From Saposhnikovia divaricata (taxonomy: Eukaryota; Streptophyta; Magnoliopsida; Apiales; Apiaceae): 64,000 bases of DNA. The translations under genes and the position numbers were made by a program. How positions within the stretch are numbered: position 1 is the first letter of the stretch; each line of letters starts with the position of its first letter. This document shows, one piece after another, positions 34,319 through 48,000 of this stretch. The notes below the pieces were generated by a model that saw nothing but the letters and a program-made list of their open reading frames with translations, had not been told where the DNA came from and did not search any database. Where the stretch lies: the NCBI GenBank assembly GCA_036435485.1, contig CM071600.1, positions 112,336,046-112,400,045 on the forward strand, in the 5' to 3' direction.

Positions 34319-34811
34319 TTCTTTTACTTCAAGAGTTTGATTTGGAGATCAAGGATCAGAAAGGTACAGAAAACCAGGTGGTGGATCATCTATCACGTTT
34401 GGAGGACCATGGTAAGGATTCACGAGACAACACTCTTATTAATGAATCTTTTCCCGATGAGCAGCTTTTTGGGATGCAAGATGAAGAGCCATGGTTTGCA
34501 GACATTATGAACTATCTTGTTAGGAACGTCATCCCTCCGGAATTCTCTTATGTTTAAAGGAAGAAGTTTCTACACGATGTGAAGTGGTACCGTTGGGACG
34601 AGCTAGCCATTCTTGTTCAAGCTTGGTGTGGATCAGATAATAAGGAGATGCATTCCTTACAGTGAAATGGAAGGTATTTTGCATGATTGTCATTCTACCA
34701 CATATGGGGGCCACTATGGTGGTGATAAGACAGCTCAGAAAGTACTTCAGGCGGGATTCTATTGGCCAACTCTGTTTAAAGATGCTCATCAGTTTGTGAT
34801 GAGATATGATC
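34319..34811 (+). pseudogene. RNase H end and integrase zinc finger of element A
   Basis: Resumes directly after C with LLLQEFDLEIKDQKGTENQ and VVDHLSRL, which supplies the last RNase H Asp. A stop at 34555-34557 and a frameshift near 34620 precede the integrase N-terminal module, where HDCHSTTYGGHYGGDKTAQK carries the His pair. The frame is cut at 34811 by D just before the Cys pair. Confidence 0.82.
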
Positions 34812-36059
34812 TGTAACACCCCCAGATCCGGGGTCCGGGATCCGGTGGTTACGGTTTCCAATTCTGTCCACAACACTTGAACTTTCCTTAACATAAAATA
34901 AATTACGTCTCTATAACCCAACACAATAATATAAAACACACCCGTTATAGTCCCAGAGATGAAATCAGAGTAACACTCAAATTTTTATTAATCACATTAT
35001 GAGTTCTTACAATCCAAAAGAATTTCAATATAAATACATACTCTTTGCCATCCATTTACATAAGGCATACTAGACCATATACTTGGTACTGAAAGAATAA
35101 ATATACCCTACCAATAGCTTCTTCTTCAGCTCTGGTAGTCTCATCGTCCTCGCCCGCGTCGAGTGCGCCTTGTGCGAGTCATCTGGTCTAGCTGTTGTTG
35201 TGATATAATAATAAAGCAAGGGTGAGCAATAGCCCACCAACAATAATATATGACTGAACGATAATGTATAATAGTTCAAAAGTATCTTTCAAACCATATG
35301 CCATGCCTTTACGGAAATGATGCCAGTATAATATGAACGATGAAGTTACAAGGTAACTTAAAGTATTTGTTTGTAGAAATATCTGCTACATCAAAGTAAG
35401 CGAGATATTCTTATTGTTATTAAGAAGAGGAACTTGCAAGAAAAGGTTGCAATTCCAGTTATGACCCTTTTCCAACTCTGCCAACAGTAATCATGTTGCA
35501 GGAAATAAATAAATTTGGATGATGAACCAATGATGGAGTATTCACCGCGCCCGCTGTTCCAATCTTGATGATCAGTCGAGATCGTACAGCTCAATTTAGA
35601 TTTACTACCGGTAGAAGGAAGAACTGACGGCTTTACTTGTGTACCGCCTTACTAGCTCTCCCCGGCCAACGGTTGGGCCAAAGGGGATGGACCGGCGCTA
35701 CTCGGCCTCTTACACGACTCCTAGTTCAAATAGAATTCATGATTCTGAATGTAACGTTCGTCCCCCTTTCCCCAAGTATAATACTTGTTGATAAGACTCC
35801 ACAAAGTAGTCGTATCTAGTTGGAAAGGAAAATTTACCAATAACTCCCAAGCTATTACTTGGTAACGGATATCAACTTGTTCCAGTGATCTTACCCCTCG
35901 GAAGATGAGAAGGTAAGCAACGACTTAATAAGTCAACAGCACCCGAGTTGCGAGTGAAGGGAATACTTTATGACCGGGAAGTCGACAAGATAAATAACAT
36001 TTTCCAAGTAAGGTTCCCTTATTATTAAGGAGGTAGACTCAAAGAAGAATGATGTCTGA

Positions 36060-36880
36060 GAACCTTCCTTGATATAGGATTAATAATAATATGACTCCGA
36101 AATATTTTTCGTAATAATCGAAGAAGATAAACCTTATTGAGGTTATTCTAAGTATGGAATAAATATTCAGAGAATATTTATTGAATTAAAAATATTTAAA
36201 GAATATTCAGGAATATGAAAGAATATCTTTAATCAGAGTATTTTTCAAATAATTCTTGAAGAAATATCGAGAGAATATTTATTGCATAATTAAATATTCA
36301 AATGAATATTCCAAATAATATTCATTAATCAATAAGACCTGAAAGGAATATTTAAAATATTTAAAATAATATTCGATGATTAAATAGAACCCTGGATGAA
36401 TATTCAAAATAATATTCATAATTAATTAGGAATTTAAATGAATATCAATAAAGTAATATTCATTTAATAAATAATATCCTAAATGAATATCAAGTAATAT
36501 TCATTTAGTAATCCAAGCTTTAAAGGAATATTCGATATAATATTCGATAAGTAAATCAAGCTTCAGATGAATATTGAAGATAAAATTCATCAAGTACTTA
36601 ATACCTTAAATGAATTTTCAAAAGTAATATTTATTTAATGAAATAATATTCTAAATGAATGTCCACATAATATTCATTTAGTAGTCTCATCTTTAGAAGA
36701 GTATTCGAAATAATAATCGATAATCAATTCGACTCCGAATGAATATTGACGAATATTATTCGTCGAATGATTACGTTCAAATAATTATTTGAAGTAAGGA
36801 TCGTTAAAATAATTAGTCTCGAACGAATATTCAAATAATATTCGTCGCCCAAATAATAGAAAATATTTACTTAAATATTT
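36060..36880. repeat. AATATT-rich palindromic zone in the D LTR
   Basis: Dozens of GAATATT/AATATTC pieces in alternating orientation at 15-40-base spacing. The same zone is at about 46335-47150 in the other LTR. Confidence 0.75.
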
Positions 36881-39250
36881 TCCTCCGAGGTAATCTCGAT
36901 ATATCAAGGAATATTGACTCCCGGTCTATTTTTGATTAATAAGATGTATACGCCCTTCTATGAGGGTCTTACAATAATCGGCTTATAACTGATATATAAC
37001 TATCTAGCTTATAAGCCAACAATAACATTCAGGGAACAAGTATATCACTTCAACTTGAAAGTAGGCATGCATGCAATGGCATGTATATCAGCATATATAT
37101 ATATATTTATTCAATCACAACAACAGCCTAAAAGAAGGGAATTGGAACTTGCCTGGTAGTCGAGTACGGTAAGGGGTAGTGGTAGCGGGTCCCGGTTCAG
37201 CTTGGTGATCTATAAATAGCCAAGGCATTCGGGATTAATCACTTAACATATTAAAAGTTAAGTTATACTTAATTCGAAACACGTTCTCGAGTTATCTCGT
37301 TATACCCCTTTTTGTGGATTACTTTTATCACTGATCCGACCCGACATTCGTTCGTTAATACGACATGTCATTGCATTTATACTTGGGACATACTTAAGTC
37401 ATATGAGTTCTAAGGTTGATCGTTACGAACCAATATTATACTCCGAGTTTTATCGCCCGTTTTCTAAGTGTTTTACCGAAGTTATAAAAGAGTCGTCTTT
37501 TAGGGGTTCGTTCGCGTTTAACCTCGACTCGAACATTTTTAATAAATCGAAAAATGATCTTTTTGACATACGGTTTTCTTTCACGCCTTCCTTTTTACCT
37601 CTAGTATTTATTTACCCAGATTCGCCATGACGTTACATAGTTTACGAGGGTTCAATTACAGTTACGAACTTTCATTTACGGATTCGAACTACTTTTAGTA
37701 ATTTGGTCATAAATCCTAAACCGTAAGTCCGTTTCATGCGATCTTTATATCAAAACGAAGCTTGAAACATAATCTATCCTATCATGGCAGAAAATGAAGC
37801 TGTACAGTGAGTTATAGCTACTGTGATGCTCGGTGTTTAATAGTCTAACGAAAATTCGACATTACGACGGCTATAAATCGAACGTTCTAAAATTCATAAC
37901 AATCAATCCAAGCCACACCGGGCATACTATACATGGTTTTCATCTTAACCAGTCCAAGAAGGTTTCAATTAACCATCATAATCATCAAAACTCTTAAATC
38001 ATCACTACTAACTACATAATCATGCTTTTATGCATATAACAACACCATAATCTTAACTAATCTAAAACCATCAAGAACATATATAAAACTCAAAGTAAGA
38101 TCTTGGGTTCTTAAGAATTATACCTTCCTTGGAGAGTGTACAAGCTATAATAACCCTTATATAGTCCTTGTATGGCTTTAACAAAGCTTAAATCATCCAA
38201 AGAAACCAAGAAATCAAAGTTAGTTTCTTGAAAACACTATTCACCCTCATCTTTGAGGATTTATTTGAAAATGGAAAACATGGAGTTTGAAGCTAAGATT
38301 TCTAGGAGATCATTTTTATGAAATATAGGACTCACCATAAAAATTTGGAGATCAAACAATGGTTGTAAGGTGGATTTTGAAATCTTAAAACTCCAAAATT
38401 CGAAGTGCCTTGGTTTTGGGGGAAAAACAGTGAACTTCTCGAATTTATTAACCCATCCAAACGATCTTCAACAATTATGAAATTAAATCCCCAACTTCAC
38501 CTTGATGTGTAGAAGCTCCATGAATTTTTTCATGATTTTTAGATGAGTAGATCTAGGTGAAAAAAAATGGCAAAGACCCCTGCCCTGGAAAATGCAACTG
38601 CTGGAAAAATGGGGGAGAGGTGGTGTTTGCTTGGCTAGTTGTCAAATGATATTTGTGATATGTATAAGTGGGTATAGCTGCTAATACTCCTCTTAATACA
38701 AGTGTCAAAGGTTTATGGTGTGTTAGAAAAATTGATGATGTGAAGCCTTGTTGTTTTCTTCTTGTCCATCCACCTCATTACTTCCTTTCTCATTTCTTTT
38801 CTTCATTTCATTTCCACCAAATATTCTTATATATAACCCCAGCTGATCAAGTAGGGTTTTTTTTTATCTCGTTACGTATTTAATCCGTAATTTCTTTCGC
38901 GTTTGCTTGATCGCTTAATCTTGTTATAAAGTTCTAGCGATTTCTAGAACACTTGATATTCTAACTCAAAGGTTTTCATTCTAAATCCTCAAATCATACT
39001 TAATAAATAAAATCCTTGAATCCTTAACATTATAATACTCTTGTCTTGATCGTATTGATAGGCTCTTTACGGTTCGGTCAAATATTGTACCGAAAAAGAA
39101 TTTGGAATTTCTGAATTCCGATCGTCTCTGCATTCACTTATTTCCTCCGCGTATTACTAATATGACTTCGAAACATCCATAACACGTCCCGTACATAGGG
39201 TGGCGTGAAAAGTTTTCCAACTTACAAAGTCACTATTCATCCACCAAATT

Positions 39251-39363
39251 ACTATGCACGTACAGGAAACACTATGCACGTACGGGAAATACTATGCACG
39301 TACAGGAAATACTATGCACGTATGGGAAATACTATGCACGTATGGGAAATACTATGCACGTAT
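39251..39363 (+). repeat. 20-bp minisatellite, five units plus a partial
   Basis: The unit is ACTATGCACGTAYRGGAAAY. The other LTR has four units plus the partial. Confidence 0.92.
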
Positions 39364-39625
39364 TCATTTCTCTTCAAGGATCCATTAGCTCCTTCCTGGA
39401 TGGTAGATTATTCTTATCTAGGTCCTCAACCATCGAATTACTCTATTCTGACAATATACCAATGCATCAGGATCATTGTCCAAAGCAATATCCATTCATT
39501 ACAATCATTGTTCTTTGAAACCACCATTCATTAGAGCTGGTGACCTTGTTGTTGGAATCATTGTTCCTCATTTTATCATTACTTAATAAAAGTTTTAATT
39601 ATATCCAAAATTTGGGGTTCTTACA

Positions 39626-39644
39626 GTCTCCCCTCCTTAAAAGG
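39626..39644 (-). other. Polypurine tract of element D
   Basis: On the minus strand the tract ends AAGGAGGGGAGAC directly against the LTR, whose 5' end on that strand is TGTAAGAACCCC. Confidence 0.8.
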
Positions 39645-40900
39645 ATTCCGTCCCGGAATCAGGTAGGAAGCAAAGAGTCGTTTGCCTGTCGTTCACTCTT
39701 TAGCTTCCCGGTCAATTCTTATTCGTTCTACCCTTCCTCAGCACATCTTCTAGTGCTACAATTCATACTTTATCCTTTTTCCATCAACGTTGCTACTTTT
39801 CGTACAACTCACTATCCGGGTTATACTTTTACTCAGTCTTATCCTTATTGATACCTGCAGTAACATTGGTATCACTATCACCCTACGATTCGGAGGTAAC
39901 CTCGCTCGTACTGTGCATTTCCTGATCGCTTTAATCTTCGCAATCTAGATCAATATAGAGAAGTGGAAAGATTTGTTGAGAGATCACTATGATCAATTGA
40001 ACATTTGTTATATTGCATAGTTAGTACAGAAGGGGGCCAGCCTTTAGTACTTGACAAGCAATTAAACAAGTCATAGCATTCCACTTAGACTTCTATCACA
40101 TAGACAGATAGTCACGTAGCAGTACCTCCCCTCCAAAAAGGGTTGTTCTTCTCAATTCATAAAGAAGATGAATAAGAGAGAAGAAGAGAAAAGAGTTCTA
40201 AAGGATTATAGAAAGCTTCCATGATTGTAGAATATCATACTCAGAATTTACCTCTGAACTATAGAGGTTTATCAAAGAAGAAATTAATCATAATTATATC
40301 CAATACTATTTGATCGCAATCTCACGTGTCAACATATCTTGCTGCTTTGTCCATTATTCTATGGACAAATACTCTTGTTCAATCTTAGCGATACTCACAT
40401 TCGGGAAATCCTTCAACCTTTCAGGTTAAATCTTAGGTTTCTCACTTGGCATCATTATTACTGACATCCCATATCATGTTACTAGCTTTTTCATAACTAT
40501 AGTATTGACACTATCAGGTTGTCATCCTGAGAATTCATTAGAAAACCCATTCATAACACTCCTTGCTTCTCATTCCATAGTTGCTTCCCCAGCCTTTTCT
40601 TTATCAATCACATCCTTCTTATTATCTGATTCTTATTTACTTCTGTTATTTACTTTCACCTTCACCTCTTTATTGAGACACCTTTTTGCACTTGGTACCT
40701 CCTTATCGGTATTCCGTCTCATTTACTCTATAATCATCACGTTATTTCAATTTAAACTTTCCGAAATGAATCTGGCCCGATTCCTTTAACTTAGATTCAT
40801 ATAATCTACTTCTGCCAACCTTGTTTCTCATTACTTGTTCTTTTCTATCCATGGTTTTCCACAGGTTGTCTTTCGTAAGTCGGACCAGGTCGTATATCTA
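39645..40900 (-). other. 3' non-coding part of element D
   Basis: About 1.25 kb between the pol remnants and the PPT. It is pyrimidine-rich on the plus strand; the plus-strand ORF 40505-40789 is not convincing. I see no motif. Confidence 0.5.
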
Positions 40901-43900
40901 CATTCTTGTACTCCTATCATCTGTTGAACATTTGCATTTTACTGGCGTAGCCTGGCCACATGAAAACCCGTTATGACCGTGCTATAATTTTGGGGGTAAG
41001 GCTGGCTCGAATACCACCGTCCGAACATTTTAAACTCTCAGGTGGCCCAATAAGTCTCGGGCTCAACCGCCCTTCCCTCCAAATCTCATTAATTCTTTCC
41101 ATGGGAATATCTTTAACATCATGAATCATCAACCTCATATTCTCTATCTTGTTTGCGCAGAAGTACACTAACATAAACTTGTTTGTCATTCATCAACATG
41201 CCATTTAGTTAATCAATGGCAGCACTGTCTTTATCTTTACATTGTCATCTACTTTCTTAGAAGAATCACCATCGCTTGTTGTTTACGTAGTGCATTAATA
41301 GCTAACCCTACGGGTTTCAAATCCCTTAGGGAGACAAAGTGATCACTATTCCTTATCCATACGAAACACTTCCTGAACTTGATGTAGATATAACATGAAG
41401 TAGATAGAATTGCAGAAGAGTTTCAAGTATCGCAGCTAGGTCCGGTTGATGAAACTATCACTTATGCATCTTCCATAAAAGACTGGAAACTTAACGGTTT
41501 ACTTCATCAATTTTGTACCATGGTCCTGGTTTGCCTCAAAACGGGACCTTCTAAGGTACGTAATATGCTTAAGACTCCATCAGGAATCGAATCTTTACTT
41601 AAACTATTATTACCTTCGATTCTTGCACAATCATCAAAAGGAATGTAACTTCCTCCACTCCAATATGACCTTCAAGGTCTTTCCAAATATCATTTTGTTT
41701 CTTCGGTATGAACATTTATAATTATTCCTTTATACTTAAACTGTCGGCCACCTCATTGGCCTTTCCTGATAATAATAATTTCTGGTAATCCTTGTTACTT
41801 GGATATATTCCAATTCAAACATTTCTACCTCATTCCCATCATTTTTGGGTGAAAGCATTCTCCCTTAAGCTCTGCTGATGAAGAAAAATATATTTAACAG
41901 TCTTTCTCCATAAGTCATTGCTTCCACCTACTCGTGGGAACTTTATCACGTTTATTCCCCATCCTACTTAGGATACTTCTCTTCTTAGTTCTTTCCTTAT
42001 CTTAGGATAATCTCAACCTTTATAGGTTCAATCCATACTTCCTCATGGTCTCATACATGCCTCATCTGGCATTACTGTTACTATGTCATACATTCCTTAC
42101 CAAACTTCCATTTTGAAGTTCGGAATATTACCTTTTTCCTTGTAAGGTTTCATAGGTCATCCTCATCCTTCCTCCTGTATTTTCTGGGTACAGGGTATAT
42201 CAAAATGTCATTGATCAATACTCTAATAATTCTATCTATGTTCTTTCCAGAACTCTTTTTTTTTTTCTAATAATCCTTACCGGTCATTGTTGCCTTAGCA
42301 AGTCCAGCTCATATCATCTGAAGTCATAATGTCGTTATTAGGGTTAATGCCACCCCTTGTGCATTCCCCAGGGTTTGTCTTAATTCATTGATATCCTATC
42401 CTTAATTCAACTATCAATGAATTCTTGCATCTTATAATTGGCAATCAGATCATGTATCCTTAATAAAGGTCTCTTTTCAATCATTCTCATTTGATAATCG
42501 ATCGGTGGCTTAATGCCACCCTCTTCTTTCAGATAGTTGTCAGCCTATTTGGCCTTCCAAAAAGGCAACGTATGCCTATCTCCTCTCTTACAGAACTTGG
42601 TAATGGCAGCAAGGATGTTTTGGAAAATATTGGTCGAGTTCAACGTGAATCTATTAGTACTTATCGTTCTTCTCAAATGTACTTGCCTTAGACAAAATTT
42701 CTACAGCATACTGATCCATCTCTGACCATTTCTATACTCTCTTCATAAACCTTCGTTGTTTACTTCCCTTAGTCGTAATATGTTCATGGTATTCATGATA
42801 CCCTAACATCATGCATCTCAAGTCACTATACTCCCATTTTACTCAAAATCTTGGACAACCATATACACATGAGTCACTTTAGTACGGGTTACCCCATCCC
42901 AAAAAGGTCTAGTAAATTCCCCATCAAAACATGGGTTGCAAAGGGTTTAGTAGAAGACTCCTACAATCTCATTAATATTTCCTTTATATCAGAAGCCCTT
43001 GCAGTCGGTGCTTACTTAGAAGCAACCCTGCTTTGTCTTTTCATTGCTGGTCTAGTCACTTTATAGTCCGTTGTGACTTGGCCTCAACTGGCCACACTAA
43101 AATAAAAATATATGATTTTAGGGGTTGGCTAATAGCATTACTTTTCTAGCAATTGCCGGCATAGTGCCTTCTTCTTTGATACCTTTCTACCTTTCCAAAA
43201 CTTTACTCCATATAAGTCTTAATCGACTACTCGGCACCGTCTCCGGTCACCTTTCCTCCACTTTTATCTTTTCAACTATTCTTATCAATCCCGCGTGCCA
43301 CGCAAGCTTACCATTCCTGGCATAACAGCCTTTTCACTTAAGTCAATCCCGGAGTTTCTCCGTCCGGCTAGTTTCTTACTTACATTTCCTGTTTTCGTCC
43401 AATCTCACTTCATCATATTATCACTACCGTCGATTGTAATGCTCAGGGTCCGTTTACTAACCCATTTTATAGCAACCTTACCCAAATCACAGGGTTTGCT
43501 CCAGTTTCTACTCTCTTCCATGACACTCTCTGATTATCAGAAAGACAAGGTTTGCCAAAATTCACCGAATTCCTTTCCAGACTCAGGGAAATTTTGATCA
43601 ATCTACCCACCTACTGGTAACATCAAGGAGACCAGTTTCAAAACCTGAAGAATAGTTCTATGAACCTCCAAGCAGGTGGAATCATAAGCAGTCATAGTTA
43701 ACGAAATAATCATCATCGGATTGGAAGTTTACCCACTGGAGAGGAATCAATTATATCCATCCCTTAGAAGGGAATCAATAATTTCAAACTGAAACCTGTC
43801 ACAACGTCCTGATATTCAATACTACCAAATGTCGGTCTACCTAACCCTTTATGCGAAGCGTCATTGGAAGCACAAAGTCTCCTTTTTCCATTAAGCAATG

Positions 43901-45000
43901 CCAGCTCTTGGTCATTACCAATTTCACCTTTTAGCTCCAGGAAGATTTTCTCACATTTTTCTCTTTAACTGCTGATCGTATTACTTGATCTATTATAATT
44001 CCGTGTCGGAGTAAACTTAAGGTAACTACTATAATCCATTCAAAGAGAAGAAGGAATTTAATATTCCTCTGAATCACATGCATCTAACGTTTCTGGTTCA
44101 TCATTTAACTGAGTTGAATTAACTCTATACTCAGTCTCTGGCAGTAGTCTCATTACGAGTTCATCTTGACTCACTGGTCTTATCTTCCGGTAGGTTCTGA
44201 GATCATTGTCTTGCTTACTACTTCCTTATATAACTTTTACCCAATCATTCTATTACTTCCCAATGTCTTTACTTTCTAAATGATTCATTCATAAAATGAA
44301 CATTTTCCTTAATAAAACCACCTTATTAACCTCAATTTGGTTCCATAATTTACAACCTACGACACCTGCCTTCTCATGGCGAATTATTACTGACCATATT
44401 CATACTAATTCATTTATCAAATGATATGGCACTTACTGCCCCCTTCTCAACTATTCCTAGGGACTCTGCTCCTCGCCCTATATCACTGTCTTTGATAATC
44501 ATACATCCCTCTAGCTCTTTCTTTGTTAAGATGAAAATCTCTAAGGATTCTCATCTATTTCCGTATAAGATCTCAAGTAATTCTTCCAATCCTTCTTTCT
44601 TGCTGGTACTACGTCTGGTAGTCCGGCTATGAATTCAACATGCATCTTCAGATCTCTTAATAATATATCAGTTCTTTATACTCATTTTTCTGAGCACCAT
44701 ATCTTAATCATCACAGTCATTCTGGCTGCGACCCTCATTACCCATGGGTAAGCTCCTCATCCTAACAGGATTTTCCTTATCTGCTGGAACCTCTTCCGGG
44801 TCTCCAGTAGGGTACTCCATCGAATTACCCGCTGATCTTCAGCATATAAAGCATCATCGCGCTGTTGCTCGTATGCCTCAAGGTCAGTCACCTTACTCGT
44901 CGATACGATATCGAGCTAAGTTACTATCATTATACTTACGAGTTCCCATAAGGGTTTTATATGTCATCACTACATTAAGTAGTCCGACTATGAACTTGGC
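40901..45000 (-). pseudogene. Gag-pol remnants of element D
   Basis: No frame longer than about 100 codons survives. On the minus strand, 41189-40971 includes GRLSPRLIGPPESLK, resembling the GPY/F-like module at the end of chromovirus integrase. Around 42235-42195 RVLINDILIYPVPRK matches the RT catalytic box, with the first Asp replaced by Asn. Gag should lie toward 43000-45000 but I cannot place it with confidence. The amount of decay is out of step with the nearly identical LTRs. Confidence 0.65.
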
Positions 45001-45068
45001 AAGAGTTCTTATTATCTTATTGAATTTATTGTTTTAACGTCACCTCATCTCTGGGGTTTATAACGTAC

Positions 45069-45080
45069 GCTCTGATACCA
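45069..45080 (-). other. Primer-binding site of element D
   Basis: On the minus strand TGGTATCAGAGC, four bases from the LTR. It is the classic complement of initiator Met tRNA. Confidence 0.92.
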
Positions 45081-45084
45081 CTTC

Positions 45085-48000
45085 TGTAACACCCCCAGAT
45101 CCGGGGTCCGGGATCCGGTGGTTACGGTTTCCAATTCTGTCCACAACACTTGAACTTTCTTTAACATAAAATAAATTACGTCTCTATAACCCAACACAAT
45201 AATATAAAACACACCCGTTATAGTCCCAGAGATGAAATCAGAGTAACACTCAAATTTTTATTAATCACATTATGAGTTCTTACAATCCAAAAGAATTTCA
45301 ATATAAATACATACTCTTTGCCATCCATTTACATAAGGCATACTAGACCATATACTTGGTACTGAAAGAATAAATATACCCTACCAATAGCTTCTTCTTC
45401 AGCTCTGGTAGTCTCATCGTCCTCGCCCGCGTCGAGTGCGCCTTGTGCGAGTCATCTGGTCTAGCTGTTGTTGTGATATAATAATAAAGCAAGGGTGAGC
45501 AATAGCCCACCAACAATAATATATGACTGAACGATAATGTATAACAGTTCAAAAGTATCTTTCAAACCATATGCCATGCCTTTACGGAAATGATGCCAGT
45601 ATAATATGAACGATGAAGTTACAAGGTAACTTAAAGTATTTGTTTGTAGAAATATCTGCTACATCAAAGTAAGCGAGATATTCTTATTGTTATTAAGAAG
45701 AGGAACTTGCAAGAAAAGGTTGCAATTCCAGTTATGACCCTTTTCCAACTCTGCCAACAGTAATCATGTTGCAGGAAATAAATAAATTTGGATGATGAAC
45801 CAATGATGGAGTATTCACCGCGCCCGCTGTTCCAATCTTGATGATCAGTCGAGATCGTACAGCTCAATTTAGATTTACTACCGGTAGAAGGAAGAACTGA
45901 CGGCTTTACTTGTGTACCGCCTTACTAGCTCTCCCCGGCCAACGGTTGGGCCAAAGGGGATGGACCGGCGCTACTCGGCCTCTTACACGACTCCTAGTTC
46001 AAATAGAATTCATGATTCTGAATGTAACGTTCGTCCCCCTTTCCCCAAGTATAATACTTGTTGATAAGACTCCACAAAGTAGTCGTATCTAGTTGGAAAG
46101 GAAAATTTACCAATAACTCCCAAGCTATTACTTGGTAACGGATATCAACTTGTTCCAGTGATCTTACCCCTCGAAAGATGAGAAGGTAAGCAACGACTTA
46201 ATAAGTCAACAGCACCCGAGTTGCGAGTGAAGGGAATACTTTATGACCGGGAAGTCGACAAGATAAATAACATTTTCCAAGTAAGGTTCCCTTATTATTA
46301 AGGAGGTAGACTCAAAGAAGAATGATGTCTGAGAACCTTCCTTGATATAGGATTAATAATAATATGACTCCGAAATATTTTTCGTAATAATTGAAGAAGA
46401 TAAACCTTATTGAGGTTATTCTAAGTATGGAATAAATATTCAGAGAATATTTATTGAATTAAAAATATTTAAAGAATATTCAGGAATATGAAAGAATATC
46501 TTTAATCAGAGTATTTTTCAAATAATTCTTGAAGAAATATCGAGAGAATATTTATTGCATAATTAAATATTCAAATGAATATTCCAAATAATATTCATTA
46601 ATCAATAAGACCTGAAAGGAATATTTAAAATATTTAAAATAATATTCGATGATTAAATAGAACCCTGGATGAATATTCAAAATAATATTCATAATTAATT
46701 AGGAATTTAAATGAATATCAATAAAGTAATATTCATTTAATAAATAATATCCTAAATGAATATCAAGTAATATTCATTTAGTAATCCAAGCTTTAAAGGA
46801 ATATTCGATATAATATTCGATAAGTAAATCAAGCTTCAGATGAATATTGAAGATAATATTCATCAAGTACTTAATACCTTAAATGAATTTTCAAAAGTAA
46901 TATTTATTTAATGAAATAATATTCTAAATGAATGTCCACATAATATTCATTTAGTAGTCTCATCTTTAGAAGAGTATTCGAAATAATAATCGATAATCAA
47001 TTCGACTCCGAATGAATATTGACGAATATTATTCGTCGAATGATTACGTTCAAATAATTATTTGAAGTAAGGATCGTTAAAATAATTAGTCTCGAACGAA
47101 TATTCAAATAATATTCGTCGCCCAAATAATAGAAAATATTTACTTAAATATTTTCCTCCGAGGTAATCTCGATATATCAAGGAATATTGACTCCCGGTCT
47201 ATTTTTGATTAATAAGATGTATACGCCCTTCTATGAGGGTCTTACAATAATCGGCTTATAACTGATATATAACTATCTAGCTTATAAGCCAACAATAACA
47301 TTCAGGGAACAAGTATATCACTTCAACTTGAAAGTAGGCATGCATGCAATGGCATGTATATCAGCATATATATATATATATTTATTCAATCACAACAACA
47401 GCCTAAAAGAAGGGAATTGGAACTTGCCTGGTAGTCGAGTACGGTAAGGGGTAGTGGTAGCGGGTCCCGGTTCAGCTTGGTGATCTATAAATAGCCAAGG
47501 CATTCGGGATTAATCACTTAACATATTAAAAGTTAAGTTATACTTAATTCGAAACACGTTCTCGAGTTATCTCGTTATACCCCTTTTTGTGGATTACTTT
47601 TATCACTGATCCGACCCGACATTCGTTCGTTAATACGACATGTCATTGCATTTATACTTGGGACATACTTAAGTCATATGAGTTCTAAGGTTGATCGTTA
47701 CGAACCAATATTATACTCCGAGTTTTATCGCCCGTTTTCTAAGTGTTTTACCGAAGTTATAAAAGAGTCGTCTTTTAGGGGTTCGTTCGCGTTTAACCTC
47801 GACTCGAACATTTTTAATAAATCGAAAAATGATCTTTTTGACATACGGTTTTCTTTCACGCCTTCCTTTTTACCTCTAGTATTTATTTACCCAGATTCGC
47901 CATGACGTTACATAGTTTACGAGGGTTCAATTACAGTTACGAACTTTCGTTTACGGATTCGAACTACTTTTAGTAATTTGGTCATAAATCCTAAACCGTA

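Larger units (their letters stand above)
34812..39625 (-). repeat. 3' LTR of element D
   Basis: 4,814 bp, an unusually long LTR. Contents: a GC-richer outer end, an AT-rich zone with many AATATTC motifs (36060-36880), an (AT)n tract near 37095, and a 20-bp minisatellite at 39251-39363. Short ORFs such as 37403-37630 recur in the other LTR but show no known domain. Confidence 0.93.

Noticed and set aside
37403..37630. ORF present identically in both D LTRs (also 47678-47905)
   Set aside because: The duplication is explained by the LTR pair; no domain, and the reading has no start context or neighbours.
39251..39363. 20-bp repeats as a CRISPR or protein repeat
   Set aside because: Units are contiguous with no spacers, and the ORF across them lies within an LTR and is not conserved in length.
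40505..40789. Plus-strand ORF in D as a gene
   Set aside because: PBS, PPT and RT/integrase scraps all show that D reads on the minus strand; the ORF is pyrimidine-rich with no domain.
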